A stretch of DNA of 64,000 nt, taken from NCBI GenBank assembly GCA_039105265.1, contig JAPFFF010000004.1:1674001-1738000 (forward strand). Direction: 5' to 3'. The notes under the pieces were generated by a model, which ran no database searches, had not been told where the DNA came from, and saw only the letters and a list, made by a program, of their open reading frames with translations. Position numbers and translations under genes: made by a program. Of this stretch, positions 20,277 to 31,296 are shown in pieces. The first letter of the stretch is position 1; each line of letters opens with the position of its first letter. This DNA is from Tritrichomonas musculus (Eukaryota > Parabasalia > Tritrichomonadida > Tritrichomonadidae).

Positions 20277-21341
20277 ATTCACTCTTTTTTAACGTAGGTG
20301 CAAATTCGATTATATATGGTTTTGCAAATTTGATAGCCTGGAATGATAATAAAACTGATGACCATCTTATAGCTGTATATGAAGGCACAGAGCAAACATT
20401 TCTTTTCTTTGCAAATGAAGTCCAATTTGTCGAGTTTGCAAGAAATGATGCAAGGTGAAATATTGGTGACAACAAATCTTTTGCTTCATTAATAAATGAA
20501 CCTAATAATGTATGCAATATATGTAATATGCATTCGCATCCCCAAATATCAATGATACAACACTTCTTACTCGTCCCATTATGTCATTTAATCCTAAAAC
20601 AATATCAAAGAATATAAATAAAACCATCAATCCTGATAATTCAATAGAAGGTATTTTAAATAATTTGAGAGAGATGCTTTTCAAATTCCAAAATCCTAAC
20701 GAAGAGATATCAATTGATATATATCCATTTAAAGTATTTTCTTTGTTATCGCCATAATTAAAACCAATTGTTGAATCTGATGAATTTAATATCATGATCA
20801 CATTAGAACTTGATGCAACTTTTGATGGATTAGAACCTTATGTCATCTGCATTCCTGTAATAATCTATAGAAATACTAGTATTCCACTTGGATTATTAAT
20901 TTCAATATCTGAATCAACATCTTTATATAGTTTATTTTTCCAATCGCTTAAAAAAATGGATGTCGAAAAGCCAAATCCTAACTTCTCATACTATGAAAAA
21001 TATGCTGAAAAGAATTATCTCATTGATAAACATAAATCATTTATAAAACGGGGGGGGGGGGGAAATAATCTTGAAATGTACAATTGTTTTGTACACTTAA
21101 TTGGACCATTGTTTCGAATTCTTTATTAAGTTATTTATTATCAGATTTACTATTTACAAATTCTGAAAGTCAATGGAATGAAAATCTAGTAAGAATGTGT
21201 TATACATTTCTATATTTATTCAAAGAAAAAGGTCCAACGACTGATACATCCAGATTTAATAAAGTTGCTCAAGTACTTGGCCAAGATGTCAATGGAAATC
21301 CAATAGAAAAGAAATCATCATGCTCTTGCTATCAGATTTGA
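20277..21341 (+). pseudogene. Decayed coding region; second half resembles a MULE-type transposase
   Basis: The plus strand shows protein-like sequence in several frames with stops. About 20285-20530 reads NVGANSIIYGFANLIAWN and HLIAVYEGTEQTFLFFANEV; not recognised. From 20536 another frame reads PIMSFNPKTISKNIN, has one stop, then LELDATFDGLEPYVICIPVI and ISESTSLYSLFFQSLKK. That resembles the first catalytic Asp block and following hydrophobic block of Mutator-type transposases. A run of 12 G at 21051-21062 marks another frame change, after which SESQWNENLVRMCYTFLYL and a Cys-x-Cys end follow. Opposite-strand ORFs here are shadows. Confidence 0.5.
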
Positions 21342-21765
21342 AGAATTTGAAATCAAGACGAATCTAAAATTCAACAAAAACAAATTACAATATCAATAAT
21401 ATTGAGAATTCAGAAACATCATCAACTCTGGCATTCAACCCAGACAACCAAGATGAAAATAACCCAATTTCATATCTAATAGCGCACACTGAATGCCAGC
21501 TTGCAACACTTATAAAAAAGCATAACATAAATTAAGCGATTTCTTGAAAGGTCTAATTGAGAAGAAGATGAAATCAAGGTTTTTTAAAAAACTATCCATA
21601 GATTCAAAAGAAAACTATGCATTAACTATTAAATAACTTAAAAGAAGTAATCAAATTTTTTTATTATTTGAATAAAATAAAATTGATATCATGAGCAAAG
21701 TTTGAACTTTTTCATTGAATAAACCATTCAAATAAAAAAAATAAATAACAGATTTATTGAATCAA
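21342..21765. other. Intergenic stretch with transposon debris
   Basis: The first 200 bases are less AT-biased and probably still belong to the decayed transposase (short plus-strand pieces such as ISYLIAHTECQLATLIKKHN). The last 200 bases are plain AT-rich DNA before the 3' end of the Sel1/kinase gene. Confidence 0.4.
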
Positions 21766-24700
21766 TTAACTCGAAGTTTCTCCTAAATCAAAGCCTTCAA
21801 AAAACTTTGAATCTATTTCTTTTCTATTTATTTTTTTGATAGTCTGATCACTTTCTCCAATTCGGCCAAAAAGTATGTAATATGGCGGTCTATATAAAAG
21901 ATTCATCATATCGTTAACAATAGCTTCAATTATTTTTAATTTATCATTGAAATTTTTTATCAGCATTTCTTTGAAAAATTTTGGATATACAAGAAAATGT
22001 TCAGCATCATCGCCAACTGATGAAATTACACATTTTTCAATATGATATTTATCATCACTTTCATCGAAAAATAAATCTTCATTTTGATCATAATAATAAT
22101 TAATTTCATCATCCTGAATCAAATTCAGATTTTCGCTCATTTTTACATTTTGGGCATTTTTAATATCAATTATTGATGATTTCATTACAATATCATCTTT
22201 TTCAAAAAATGAATCTGATTTGCTCATCAGTTCAATGTTGATTATTATTTTTTTACTTTTTCTATTTTGTTCTATTATTTTCCATCCACTTTTTGTATTA
22301 TCCCCGCGATTCAAGCTTCCATTCCAAGGAAAATTCAAGAAGAAATCTTTCAAATTTAAGAATTGGACTTTTTCATTTCGTTTATCAATTACAAAATTAA
22401 ACGAATAAGAAAAGTAATTTGGATAAAACAACAAACCAAACAATGACTTGAATATTGCATTAATTAAAAAGTTTGATTCACAAATATCTTCTTTTTGACT
22501 AAATAAAAAAAGTTTTAAATTCGTCAAACAAAAAATAAAAACATTTGAAGCATAAAGTTGTTCATCGTCAATTTCGTTGTATTGAATTTCATATTTCAAC
22601 ACGTTTTGATAGTGACTTATTGAAAGGTTTGTTCTTCCTTCTTTTTCTTCCATGTATCCAAGTTGAAACTCAGAAATTGAAAAATGGTCATTTGAAGCGC
22701 TTTCAAACATATTGAATGCTTTTGAATGATTATTCAAATAAAACAAGTTAAAAAAACCGTTATTATTCTTTCCATGTGGGAAATTGTTATGACCGACAAT
22801 TGAAAAATATTTATCAGCAAGTTCAAAATCCTTATATTTAAACAAGTATATCAAACCAAGATTATTAATTGAATGATAAAATTTTTCATTTTTAATTGAA
22901 TAAGGAGTCCAACCTTGATTGTAGTCAATTGTAACAGTAATGTCTTGTTTTTCAGAACATTTTTTATAAAAGTCAATTGCTTTTTCTATATCAATTTCTG
23001 TTCCTTTTCCTTTTTCGTATATTTGTGCTAAATAATAAAACGCATTAATATCATTTTCTTTTGCTGACTTAACGAAATATTCTCGAGCTTTTTCATAGTC
23101 TTTATCAAATCCTTTTCCATAATAATATAGAATTCCTAATTGCAAATTTGCTTTACTATTTCTATATTGTGCAGCAAGTTCGTAATATTCTTTCGCTTTT
23201 TTGTAGTTCTTATCAACACCAAATCCATAATAATAAAAGTCACCCAAAATGAAAACAGCCGGACCAAATTTTTCATTTGCTGACTTTTCATAATATTTCA
23301 ATGCTTTTAAATAATTTTGTGGAATGCCTTCATAACCTTTGAAATAGAGATTAGCTAAAAGATATGAACCTCTCGCATTTCCTAATTTTGAAGAAACTTT
23401 AAATAATTCTTTTGCTCTCAAATAATCTTTCGGAACACCATTTCCATTTAAATAAATATTTCCTAAATTATTGTGTGCATTTGGCTGACCCATTTTCACT
23501 GCTTTTTCGAAATATTCTCTTGCTTTTGTATAATCTAATTCAACTCCTTTTCCACTTTTGTAAAGATAACCTAGAACGTTAATTGCATCAACGTTATTTA
23601 ATTCTGCTGATTTTTCATAAAATTCTTTTGCTTTTAAATAACTTTGTTCTACCCCAACTCCATAATAATACAGATTTCCTATTTCATTATATGCTGATGA
23701 ATTTCCCAATTCAGCTGCCGTTTCAAAATATAATCTTCCCTTTTCAAAATCTTGTTTTACACCTCTTCCATATGAATAAATAAATCCTAAATTCGTCATC
23801 GCATTTTGATTGTTCATTTTTGCTGCTTTTTCGAAATATTGAATTCCTATATCCATGTCTAATCCAACACCAAGTCCATTGATATATAAAAGTCCAAGAC
23901 TGTTGAAAGCAGGAGGATAATCTTGCTTAGCTGCCTCTTCAAATAATTCTTTTGCTTTTGCGTAATTTATTTCAAATACTTGTCCAATGTAATAATGATG
24001 TCCTAATGCGAAAATTGCTTCAACATTGTTTTGCTTAGCTGATAATTTATAGTATTCAATTGCTTTATTATAATCCTTTTTAACACCTTCTCCATTGCTA
24101 TATAAATTGCCTAAACAATAAAGCGCTTCTCCATTATTATGTTCAGCTGCTAACTCGTAATATTCTTTTGCTTTTTCCAAGTTTTTTTGAATAACTTCTC
24201 CTTTACTATATAAATTGCCTAAATAGACAAGTGCTTCAGTATTTTTTTGTTCAGCTGACAATTCATAATATTTAATTGCTTTGTTAATATCTTTTTCAAC
24301 TACTTTGCCTTCATAATAAAACTTTCCAATATAAAATTGGGCTTCTGAATGATTTTTCTTAGCTGCCAATTCAAAATAATGAAAAGCTTTCTCAGAATCA
24401 TATTGAAAAACTTTTCCATTGTTATATAAACAACCTATTTTAAATTGCATTTCTGAATCATTTCTTTCTTTATTAGAGAGTTTCTTCATAATTTCAATTA
24501 CTTCATTGTCAAAGCATTGATTTAATTGATCTTTAAATATCTCAAAGAAATTTTCAATCTGAATAAATTTATGAAAATTAATATAAAACTCTAACATTAA
24601 TTGCGAAATTGTTGGTCTTTCATTTTCATTGATTTTGGTGCATTTTTTAAATATCTCATTCAGCTCTGGATGATCGAACTCAATTGTTTCATCTTGATCT

Positions 24701-25842
24701 GCAATATCATTCTTCATTATATAGTAAATCATTTTGCCAATTGAATAAATATCGCTGTAGCATGAATACTTGCCTTTAAAAATTTCTGGTGCACAAAAAA
24801 ATGTAAGAAAGTAAGAAGTATGTTCTTCTTTATTTGAATCTTCTTCAAATATAACCATTCGATCGAAATCAATTAAAATCGCCGTCTTATTTGAATCAAT
24901 TATAACGTTATTTGGCTTTAAATCACGATATACAAAATTTTTTGAATGAAGATATTGAAATACAATCATTAATTCAAAAATAATTGTGAATTTGTCATTC
25001 TCTGTTAATTGTAATTTTTCAATTTTTGATAACGACTGACCATTTATGTATTCAATAATTAAACATTTGTTTTTATTATTCAAAATTCCATAAAATTTTG
25101 GTAAAAAAAGATGATCAATTTGCGAATAATTTGAGAGCTCTCGACTATGTAATTTCGTTTTTTTATTTATGGGAGAAAATATTTTGGCAACAAATAATTC
25201 TTGCATTTCAATATAAAAGTATAAATTTACAATTCCGATCGATCCACTGCCGACATTTCTTAAATTAATAAAGTCATCATCTTTTAAATTCTTAATAAAA
25301 GAATCTTTTTTTATTTTTTCATTTAATCTGTTTTTCATCGACTTTTGATAGCCGCGTTTAATCAAATATCCCGAAACAGTTGACCTAATTATGTTCCATA
25401 TTTGAACATGCGAATGACTATATGTCCGTGGAACATAAAAAAATTGATTAAAATTGTATATTTCGTTTTGAAAAACAGAATCATATTCAATTTCATTAAA
25501 TTTGACATTGAAAAACTGTTCAAAATGACTTTTTGAATCGGACATGAAACAAACAGATAAATTCGCATCGTTGGTAAAAATAGTTGATAATAATGGTAAA
25601 GATGATTTTGAGATAAATATGATGAAATTTTCAATGCATATAATAAAGAATTTATCATCTGATTTTTCATAGTAATCAATCATCATGATACTTGAGGAGC
25701 TAAGATTTTGTTTTAACTTTTCGATATCATTGGGAATAGCGATAAAAGAATAGTTCCTGATGATATTATCTAATTGCTGATTTGAAAAATGAATGGTGCT
25801 ATTTTTTATATCATTGGAAAAATCTATAAATGCATTTATCAT
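21766..25842 (-). CDS. Protein kinase fused to a long Sel1-repeat domain
   Basis: 1,358 aa from the first ATG (25842; the frame is open a little further upstream without ATG). The kinase domain is at about residues 195-430: glycine loop VGSGSIG, VAKIF with the ATP Lys, YRDLKPNN (His of HRD replaced by Tyr), IDFD in place of DFG, and APEIF. Asp, Lys and Asn of the catalytic loop remain, so activity is likely. About 15 Sel1-like repeats of 36 residues follow (about 470-990; A-x-x-x-Y-x-x-A, G-N-x-Y-x-x-G-x-G), an alpha-solenoid for protein binding. The C-terminal 300 residues are unassigned. Kinase-Sel1 fusions are strongly expanded in trichomonads and amoebae. No signal peptide; probably a cytosolic signalling scaffold. 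Confidence 0.85.
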   Translation of the reverse strand: MINAFIDFSNDIKNSTIHFSNQQLDNIIRNYSFIAIPNDIEKLKQNLSSSSIMMIDYYEKSDDKFFIICIENFIIFISKSSLPLLSTIFTNDANLSVCFMSDSKSHFEQFFNVKFNEIEYDSVFQNEIYNFNQFFYVPRTYSHSHVQIWNIIRSTVSGYLIKRGYQKSMKNRLNEKIKKDSFIKNLKDDDFINLRNVGSGSIGIVNLYFYIEMQELFVAKIFSPINKKTKLHSRELSNYSQIDHLFLPKFYGILNNKNKCLIIEYINGQSLSKIEKLQLTENDKFTIIFELMIVFQYLHSKNFVYRDLKPNNVIIDSNKTAILIDFDRMVIFEEDSNKEEHTSYFLTFFCAPEIFKGKYSCYSDIYSIGKMIYYIMKNDIADQDETIEFDHPELNEIFKKCTKINENERPTISQLMLEFYINFHKFIQIENFFEIFKDQLNQCFDNEVIEIMKKLSNKERNDSEMQFKIGCLYNNGKVFQYDSEKAFHYFELAAKKNHSEAQFYIGKFYYEGKVVEKDINKAIKYYELSAEQKNTEALVYLGNLYSKGEVIQKNLEKAKEYYELAAEHNNGEALYCLGNLYSNGEGVKKDYNKAIEYYKLSAKQNNVEAIFALGHHYYIGQVFEINYAKAKELFEEAAKQDYPPAFNSLGLLYINGLGVGLDMDIGIQYFEKAAKMNNQNAMTNLGFIYSYGRGVKQDFEKGRLYFETAAELGNSSAYNEIGNLYYYGVGVEQSYLKAKEFYEKSAELNNVDAINVLGYLYKSGKGVELDYTKAREYFEKAVKMGQPNAHNNLGNIYLNGNGVPKDYLRAKELFKVSSKLGNARGSYLLANLYFKGYEGIPQNYLKALKYYEKSANEKFGPAVFILGDFYYYGFGVDKNYKKAKEYYELAAQYRNSKANLQLGILYYYGKGFDKDYEKAREYFVKSAKENDINAFYYLAQIYEKGKGTEIDIEKAIDFYKKCSEKQDITVTIDYNQGWTPYSIKNEKFYHSINNLGLIYLFKYKDFELADKYFSIVGHNNFPHGKNNNGFFNLFYLNNHSKAFNMFESASNDHFSISEFQLGYMEEKEGRTNLSISHYQNVLKYEIQYNEIDDEQLYASNVFIFCLTNLKLFLFSQKEDICESNFLINAIFKSLFGLLFYPNYFSYSFNFVIDKRNEKVQFLNLKDFFLNFPWNGSLNRGDNTKSGWKIIEQNRKSKKIIINIELMSKSDSFFEKDDIVMKSSIIDIKNAQNVKMSENLNLIQDDEINYYYDQNEDLFFDESDDKYHIEKCVISSVGDDAEHFLVYPKFFKEMLIKNFNDKLKIIEAIVNDMMNLLYRPPYYILFGRIGESDQTIKKINRKEIDSKFFEGFDLGETSS

Positions 25843-27041
25843 TCCAATATGCTGTTTCAAAATTTTGGTTAAACTTTTTGATAGTTGGTGGAAAGAAATT
25901 CTTTCAAAGAATTGAATTTCTCGCTAATTTTTGTTTTTGATTTTTCTCGTAAAATGTTTGGAATTATTTAAGATTTTAATTTATTTATTGTATTATTAAT
26001 AAATATATCCAATTTTATTGTTTATTTTAAATAAATATTTAGTTGAAATCCAGAAATTAATAAAAAGCGAAATTATTTTTTGTGTATTTTTTGATCGTCA
26101 GTAAAGTGCGCAAACTCAGAATTTTAACAATTTTTTTGTGAAATTTACAAAAAAGCTTTTTCAATTTTTTGAGCAAAAAATAACGAAAGTCTCACAATTT
26201 TCAATTATGCCAATTCATCTTGAAAACGCAGTTATTTGTATTCTGACTTTTTTTTTTTTTAATTTATATGAACGATTCATTTATAAAATAAATTCGATAT
26301 TACTTTCGATATTGTCAAAGTCATTACAAAAAGCAATACATATGATTATTTTATATCACCTAAAAATCGGCAGAAAAACAACATTGTAACGATAGATAAT
26401 CTAAAACAAAATAAATAAAATATTTATTTACTTCCTTTAGTCTTTCTTTGTGAGCTGCCCTCGATGAAATGCAAGAAACAAACGATTTTACATTGGAGGT
26501 ATAGAATTTGTTGTCATATTGTTTTAAACTAGGAAACTTTTCTAACAATTGTCGTGTTTGAAAGTTGGACCGTTTCTGTTTTGCTTTCTTGATAGGAAGA
26601 TTTTATTTCTATTAAAAAAATTCAGATAATTGAAAAATTTCAATAAGAAAGTATTGGATTTTTTGCAAAAGCAAAATATTCATTGAAACTTTTCAATTAA
26701 AAAACACTAATTTTTCAAATTCATTAATCCAATTATTTATTTTAAAAATGATAACTTAATATTATTTTTAAACTAATAATCTTTATTGTTTTTGTTTATT
26801 TTTTTTTTTTTTTTAAATTTTTTTCGAATTTTATTTCGTATTTATCTAAATATTTTTTTGATGAAAAGCTATAATATTTATATAATTTATAATCATCACA
26901 TGTATTATTATTAATAACTATAGCACTACGATTTTTTTCCTTTTTTAAAAAGATTAAAAGGCAGAAATATATTTACTTAATTCAATTCATTTTTGAATTA
27001 AATATTGAATATCAATCAATTTTGAATGAATTGAATTTAAA
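25843..27041. other. 1.2-kb intergenic region between divergent genes
   Basis: AT-rich with several poly-T runs. On the minus strand a short protein-like piece lies at about 26610-26430 (TRQLLEKFPSLKQYDNKF, then KSFVSCISSRAAHKERLKEV). It may be a gene or transposon fragment, but it is too short to call. Nothing else supported. Confidence 0.4.
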
Positions 27042-28307
27042 ATGATGAAATCAAAGAGAGATATTAATGAAGATAAATACATTTTCACCAGAATTGGGAC
27101 ATTAAACTCTGTAGAGTTTATCTGCTGCATTCTTAACTCTATAATTGGTTCCGGAGCGCTTCGTTTAGGAAGTTCATTTAATTCTGGAATAATATTTTCG
27201 CATATCCTCAATATTTTTGTTGCCCTTGTTAGTATTTATTCAATTAAGCTTTTTGTCTATGCTGCTGCATATTATCATGAAAGCACTTTTGAAGAAATTT
27301 GGTCTGTTGCTTTTTCTAATAAAACCAAAATTATCCCAGCTATTTGTTCAATCCTCTCTTCATTTACAAACGTAATGAGCTATCTGAGTTTCCTACAAAA
27401 TTCATTTGTTCAAATTTTATCAATGTTGATTTTATTAATTAATGACGAAGCACAAGAAACAGTTGATCAAATAGAGCGATACAGTTTATTGATTGGCTTA
27501 GGAATTATAGTTATATTTTGTGTTCCAATTTGCATGTCAAGCAATCTTCGGCTTGTTGCATTGTTATCATTTATATCTTTATTTTTTTTTGGAGGCGTTT
27601 TTATATATATTATTGCACGATTTATCGAAAAAGTATGCAAAGATGGCTTTGATCCTAACCATCGACTCAAATTATTTGACATTAAAGATAATATCTCAAC
27701 AAGCATCTCATCCTTAACTTATGCTTATCTCTTTTATCCATTTGCATGGCCAGGTCTAAGACATTCGAGAAAACCAACTGTTAAAAATCTTTTAAATGCA
27801 TTTAATATAATAATATTAATTACATTTATCATATACACAACAATGGGAACTTTTTCTTATTTAACTTTCTTTGATGAAAATACAGGGGGCGTTATTCTCG
27901 ACTATTATCCCTCTAACACAAAAACTAATCAAGTTTTAATGCTGGTTAGCCATATTTTTGTTTTTATTTATATAATGTTCACAATACCTGTTGTATTGAA
28001 TCCATCAAGGTATATCATTTTAAATTATATAAATAAAAAAGATGAATTTCCTTTAGAAATATGGTCATTAATTGGAATTACGTTGTCTCTCATTTCTCTT
28101 CTGTTGGCCAATTTTCCAGATAAAATTACCGATATTATCTACAATATTGCCGACATTTTGACATTATCTTTATTATTCATTTTCCCACCAATATTATATT
28201 TGAAAGGATATGGAAAAAGTAACAAATTGCATCTTGTTGGTGCAATTCTTGAAATAATTCTCGGTGTTGCAGTTATATCTTTTATGCTATATCTTGACTT
28301 GTGTTAG
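27042..28307 (+). CDS. Amino acid/auxin permease family (AAAP) transporter
   Basis: 421 aa with about eleven hydrophobic segments spread over the whole length, typical of AAAP/SLC36-SLC38 carriers. The start FICCILNSIIGSGALRLG matches the family's first helix, with its unwound GxGxL-type glycine motif. Later pieces include SSLTYAYLFYPFAWPGLRHS (helix near the centre) and TMGTFSYLTFFDENTGGVIL, both family-like. It should move neutral or cationic amino acids across the plasma or lysosomal membrane, coupled to protons or sodium; the substrate cannot be read. The short charged N-terminus faces the cytosol and there is no signal peptide. Related copies are numerous in trichomonads. Confidence 0.8.
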   Translation: MMKSKRDINEDKYIFTRIGTLNSVEFICCILNSIIGSGALRLGSSFNSGIIFSHILNIFVALVSIYSIKLFVYAAAYYHESTFEEIWSVAFSNKTKIIPAICSILSSFTNVMSYLSFLQNSFVQILSMLILLINDEAQETVDQIERYSLLIGLGIIVIFCVPICMSSNLRLVALLSFISLFFFGGVFIYIIARFIEKVCKDGFDPNHRLKLFDIKDNISTSISSLTYAYLFYPFAWPGLRHSRKPTVKNLLNAFNIIILITFIIYTTMGTFSYLTFFDENTGGVILDYYPSNTKTNQVLMLVSHIFVFIYIMFTIPVVLNPSRYIILNYINKKDEFPLEIWSLIGITLSLISLLLANFPDKITDIIYNIADILTLSLLFIFPPILYLKGYGKSNKLHLVGAILEIILGVAVISFMLYLDLC

Positions 28308-28479
28308 TAAAAATGCTATACCCTGAAATGAAATCTATTTTTTTACAAAAAGTTATTCATATACCTTTACATAAGTTAAACTTGCCATATAAATTATATT
28401 ATATTAAATATATATAATATAAGATGTTGTTTATTAATTAAAAAAAAAAAAAAAAAGATAATCAATTTTTTTAAAAAAA

Positions 28480-30765
28480 TTAGTGCTTTAGCATATGCTG
28501 CTTAAGGAAGTTAACAAACTTAGTGTAAAGGTGATTTTTTGTGTTTCCACCGTATATTCCATGATTCCTGTTAGTATAAGTGTACATATCAAACTGAATA
28601 TCATTTTGAACTAACTTTTCTGTATACTCAGCAGTATTCTGGAAGTGTACGTTGTCATCACAAAGACCATGGCAAATTAAAAGATGAGCATCTGGAGAAA
28701 TTTTTTGGACTACATGAAGTGGAGCTTCGAATTCATATCCTTCTTTGTTTTCTTGTGGGGTCCTCATGTATCTTTCAGTGTAAATTGTATCATAATATTT
28801 CCAATTCGTAACAGGAGCAACTGCAATTGATGTTGAAAAAACACCTTCTCCATTTGAGAGACATAATAACGACATAAATCCACCATATGACCAACCCCAA
28901 ATTCCAACTCTTTCTTTATCAATGAAATTATCATAACGACTAATAATTCCTTCAGTTGCAAAAATAATGTCTTTTGTTTCAATTTGACCAAGTTTTAAGT
29001 ATGTGCACTTTCTGAATTGCTCACCATGAGCAGCTGTCCCTCTTGGATCGATCGAAGCAACAATAAATCCCTCCTGTACAAGATAGGAAGTCCAATCAAG
29101 TTTAAAACTATTTTGGACATATTTATGATTTGGACCTCCATAGAGCGTGATTAAAAGAGGGAATTTCTTATCAGGATCAGGAAATGTATGATTTTCCTCC
29201 ATTTCAATCATAGCTTTTGGCTTCAGAATTTGCATATCAAGATTGGTTTCACCATCTGCTGCAACAACAGTCGAAAATTCTACTTTAGGAATATATTCAA
29301 TGGTGTCAATTGTATCTTGTAAAGCTTGATTGTCTTCAAGAACTTTAATTTGAGATAATTGTCCAGTAATTCCATTATTACCAACCGCTAAATCATTTCT
29401 GTAAAGTATCGAATTAGGAACTGTATCTGCACTTGAGTTTTTAACAATAAAGTAATTGAAGTTTTTACTGTAAGACACTTCATTATAACCCTTCTTTGGA
29501 GTAATTTTCATATTATTTCCATTTTCGTCAATACAATAAACATACAAGTCAATCGGAGAATCTTCGTAAGATGAGTAATAATATAGTTTTCTTACTTCAT
29601 CATAGCCAATAAAATCTTTTACGTCATAATTTCCAGTTGTAATCTGTTTCTTGAGTTTTTTGAAATCTTCATTAGCATAATCATCACAATTTGCATTGAT
29701 ATTAACCGAAAAAATATGATTGTATCCTGTTTCTTCACTTTCTAATACAAAGCGTCGTCCATCATCAAGAAATTGAAGTTCATCAAAAGTCTTTGAATCA
29801 ATATAACATTTATTCTCTTCGCGATACATTACATGAGTTTCAAGAGTATCAACATTTGCTGAGAAAATTGTTAAGCAATTTTGATGACGATTAAGATGGA
29901 AAATTGAAAGAGTTTGAGGATCTTTAGAAAATCGAATTCTAGGTATATATATATCTGTGTCTTTATCGATAATTAATTCATTGTATGATTTTGCGGCTAA
30001 GTTATAAACATGAACACTGACAACCGAATTTAATTCTCCGGCTTTTGGATATTTATATGCATAATTATCAGGATACATTTCGTTTCGAGTATATGCTGGG
30101 AAAGATCCCTTGTATTTTTGTAAAACGTAAGTTGGGACTTTGGTTTCGTCGAATCTTATATAGGCAAGCGCATGTCCATCGGAGCTCCATTCATATGCAC
30201 GCGTAAATTCAAATTCTTCTTCATAAACCCAGTCTGTTTCACCATTGATAATACAATTTTTTCTACCATCGAACGTAATTTGATCTTCAGTTTTGTTTTC
30301 TATATCGTATATAAAAATATTATTTTTTCTTACAAAAGCAATATGCTTTCCATCTGGCGAAAAGGAAGCACATTTAAGATCACTTATTGGTGATAATGGA
30401 GTTAACTTCTTGGAAGTGATATCATATAAGCAATATCTTGCTGTAAATGAACGTCTGTATATAAATTGTTTTGCTGGAATAATGAGGAGGCAGGTTTCAT
30501 CAGAATTAAATGAATAATCAACGATGCTTGAAATCGGTCTCATAAGTTCAGACTGATCAATATCATCGATATCGAATAATGTAGAAACTAGCTGGCCGGT
30601 TTCATAGGAATATTTTCTAATTTTATTATCTTTCAATGCTGTATAATGAAGACCATCATTCATCGATTTGAAAGATTTAACTGATGATGGAGAAAATGTA
30701 TACAGTTTAGTAAAATCTTGGAGCGTTAACTTGCGTTTGCTGTTACTTTCCTCAGTATTTGCCAT
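28480..30765 (-). CDS. Dipeptidyl peptidase IV-like serine peptidase (family S9B)
   Basis: 761 aa, the usual length of S9B. An N-terminal beta-propeller (about 50-490; NGETDWVYEEEFEFTRAYEW carries the family's Glu pair that holds the substrate N-terminus) is followed by an alpha/beta-hydrolase domain. The catalytic triad is all visible: Ser in GWSYGGFMS, Asp in HGLCDDNVHFQN and His in RNHGIYGG. It removes X-Pro or X-Ala dipeptides from peptide N-termini. There is no signal peptide or membrane anchor at the N-terminus, so it is probably cytosolic, as in DPP8/9. A TCACA initiator-like motif lies 24 bases before the ATG. A poly-A/T stretch follows the stop. Confidence 0.93.
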   Translation of the reverse strand: MANTEESNSKRKLTLQDFTKLYTFSPSSVKSFKSMNDGLHYTALKDNKIRKYSYETGQLVSTLFDIDDIDQSELMRPISSIVDYSFNSDETCLLIIPAKQFIYRRSFTARYCLYDITSKKLTPLSPISDLKCASFSPDGKHIAFVRKNNIFIYDIENKTEDQITFDGRKNCIINGETDWVYEEEFEFTRAYEWSSDGHALAYIRFDETKVPTYVLQKYKGSFPAYTRNEMYPDNYAYKYPKAGELNSVVSVHVYNLAAKSYNELIIDKDTDIYIPRIRFSKDPQTLSIFHLNRHQNCLTIFSANVDTLETHVMYREENKCYIDSKTFDELQFLDDGRRFVLESEETGYNHIFSVNINANCDDYANEDFKKLKKQITTGNYDVKDFIGYDEVRKLYYYSSYEDSPIDLYVYCIDENGNNMKITPKKGYNEVSYSKNFNYFIVKNSSADTVPNSILYRNDLAVGNNGITGQLSQIKVLEDNQALQDTIDTIEYIPKVEFSTVVAADGETNLDMQILKPKAMIEMEENHTFPDPDKKFPLLITLYGGPNHKYVQNSFKLDWTSYLVQEGFIVASIDPRGTAAHGEQFRKCTYLKLGQIETKDIIFATEGIISRYDNFIDKERVGIWGWSYGGFMSLLCLSNGEGVFSTSIAVAPVTNWKYYDTIYTERYMRTPQENKEGYEFEAPLHVVQKISPDAHLLICHGLCDDNVHFQNTAEYTEKLVQNDIQFDMYTYTNRNHGIYGGNTKNHLYTKFVNFLKQHMLKH

Positions 30766-30788
30766 AAAATTTTTTTAAAAAATAAAAT

Positions 30789-30793
30789 TGTGA
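30789..30793 (-). promoter_or_regulatory. Initiator-like TCACA before the DPPIV-like gene
   Basis: Minus-strand TCACA, 24 bases from the ATG at 30765, fits the trichomonad TCA-Py-(T/A) initiator. The whole spacer to the divergent 84-aa gene is only 56 bp, so both promoters overlap here. Confidence 0.3.
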
Positions 30794-30821
30794 GATTAAA
30801 ATTTCAATTCAATATTTTTCA

Positions 30822-31076
30822 ATGCTAACGAGACTTAGTAAACAAAAGGATTCAACAAAAGAAGAAATTATTTACAAATCTGTCGAAACCCAAGCTGATA
30901 CTCAAGAACAAAATTTTACGGCATCAGAACTTGCACAATGCGAGCAAGATGAAAAAGTCCCTTGGGATTCTCCTTCGATGCAGGCGCCATTATGCTCTTG
31001 GTCATCTTTTCCATTAGAACCGAGTCAAACTTTGAAAGTTCTTGTCGATTTTTTCACCCCTCAAGAACAAATATAA
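30822..31076 (+). CDS. Hypothetical protein, 84 aa
   Basis: Small soluble protein divergently placed 56 bp from the DPPIV-like gene. The N-terminal half is polar and charged (KQKDSTKEEIIYKSVETQAD), the C-terminal half Pro/Ser/Trp-containing (WDSPSMQAPLCSWSSFPLEP). No motif recognised. Its composition is natural and it ends before a T-run, so I keep it as a probable gene of unknown role. Confidence 0.5.
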   Translation: MLTRLSKQKDSTKEEIIYKSVETQADTQEQNFTASELAQCEQDEKVPWDSPSMQAPLCSWSSFPLEPSQTLKVLVDFFTPQEQI

Positions 31077-31296
31077 TTTTTTTTTTTACTACCAAAGTAC
31101 ATTCAGATACAATACTTTAATTTCGAATCAAATGAAATTTAACATTAAGTTATGCACCAAAATTTTGTTTATAAAATTTATATTGTATATTTTTTAAAAA
31201 AAATATTGAAATCTTTTATAACTCTCATAGTCACATTTAGTTTTAAATGAAAAATTTTAAACATTAAAAAGTTTAATAAATAAATATTTATTATTT

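Noticed and set aside
20275-20801. Minus-strand ORFs with a hAT-like 'AIRWSSVLLSFQ' look
   Set aside because: The plus strand gives a longer protein-like reading over the same bases, so the minus-strand resemblance is probably chance.
21766-25842. Sel1/kinase protein as a pseudokinase because of YRD and DFD
   Set aside because: The catalytic Asp, Lys and Asn and the metal-binding Asp remain; His of HRD and Gly of DFG are not strictly required.
26138-26548. Two small ORFs in the 1.2-kb spacer
   Set aside because: Overlapping, AT-driven translations; only a short minus-strand piece looks protein-like and it is noted in the spacer entry.
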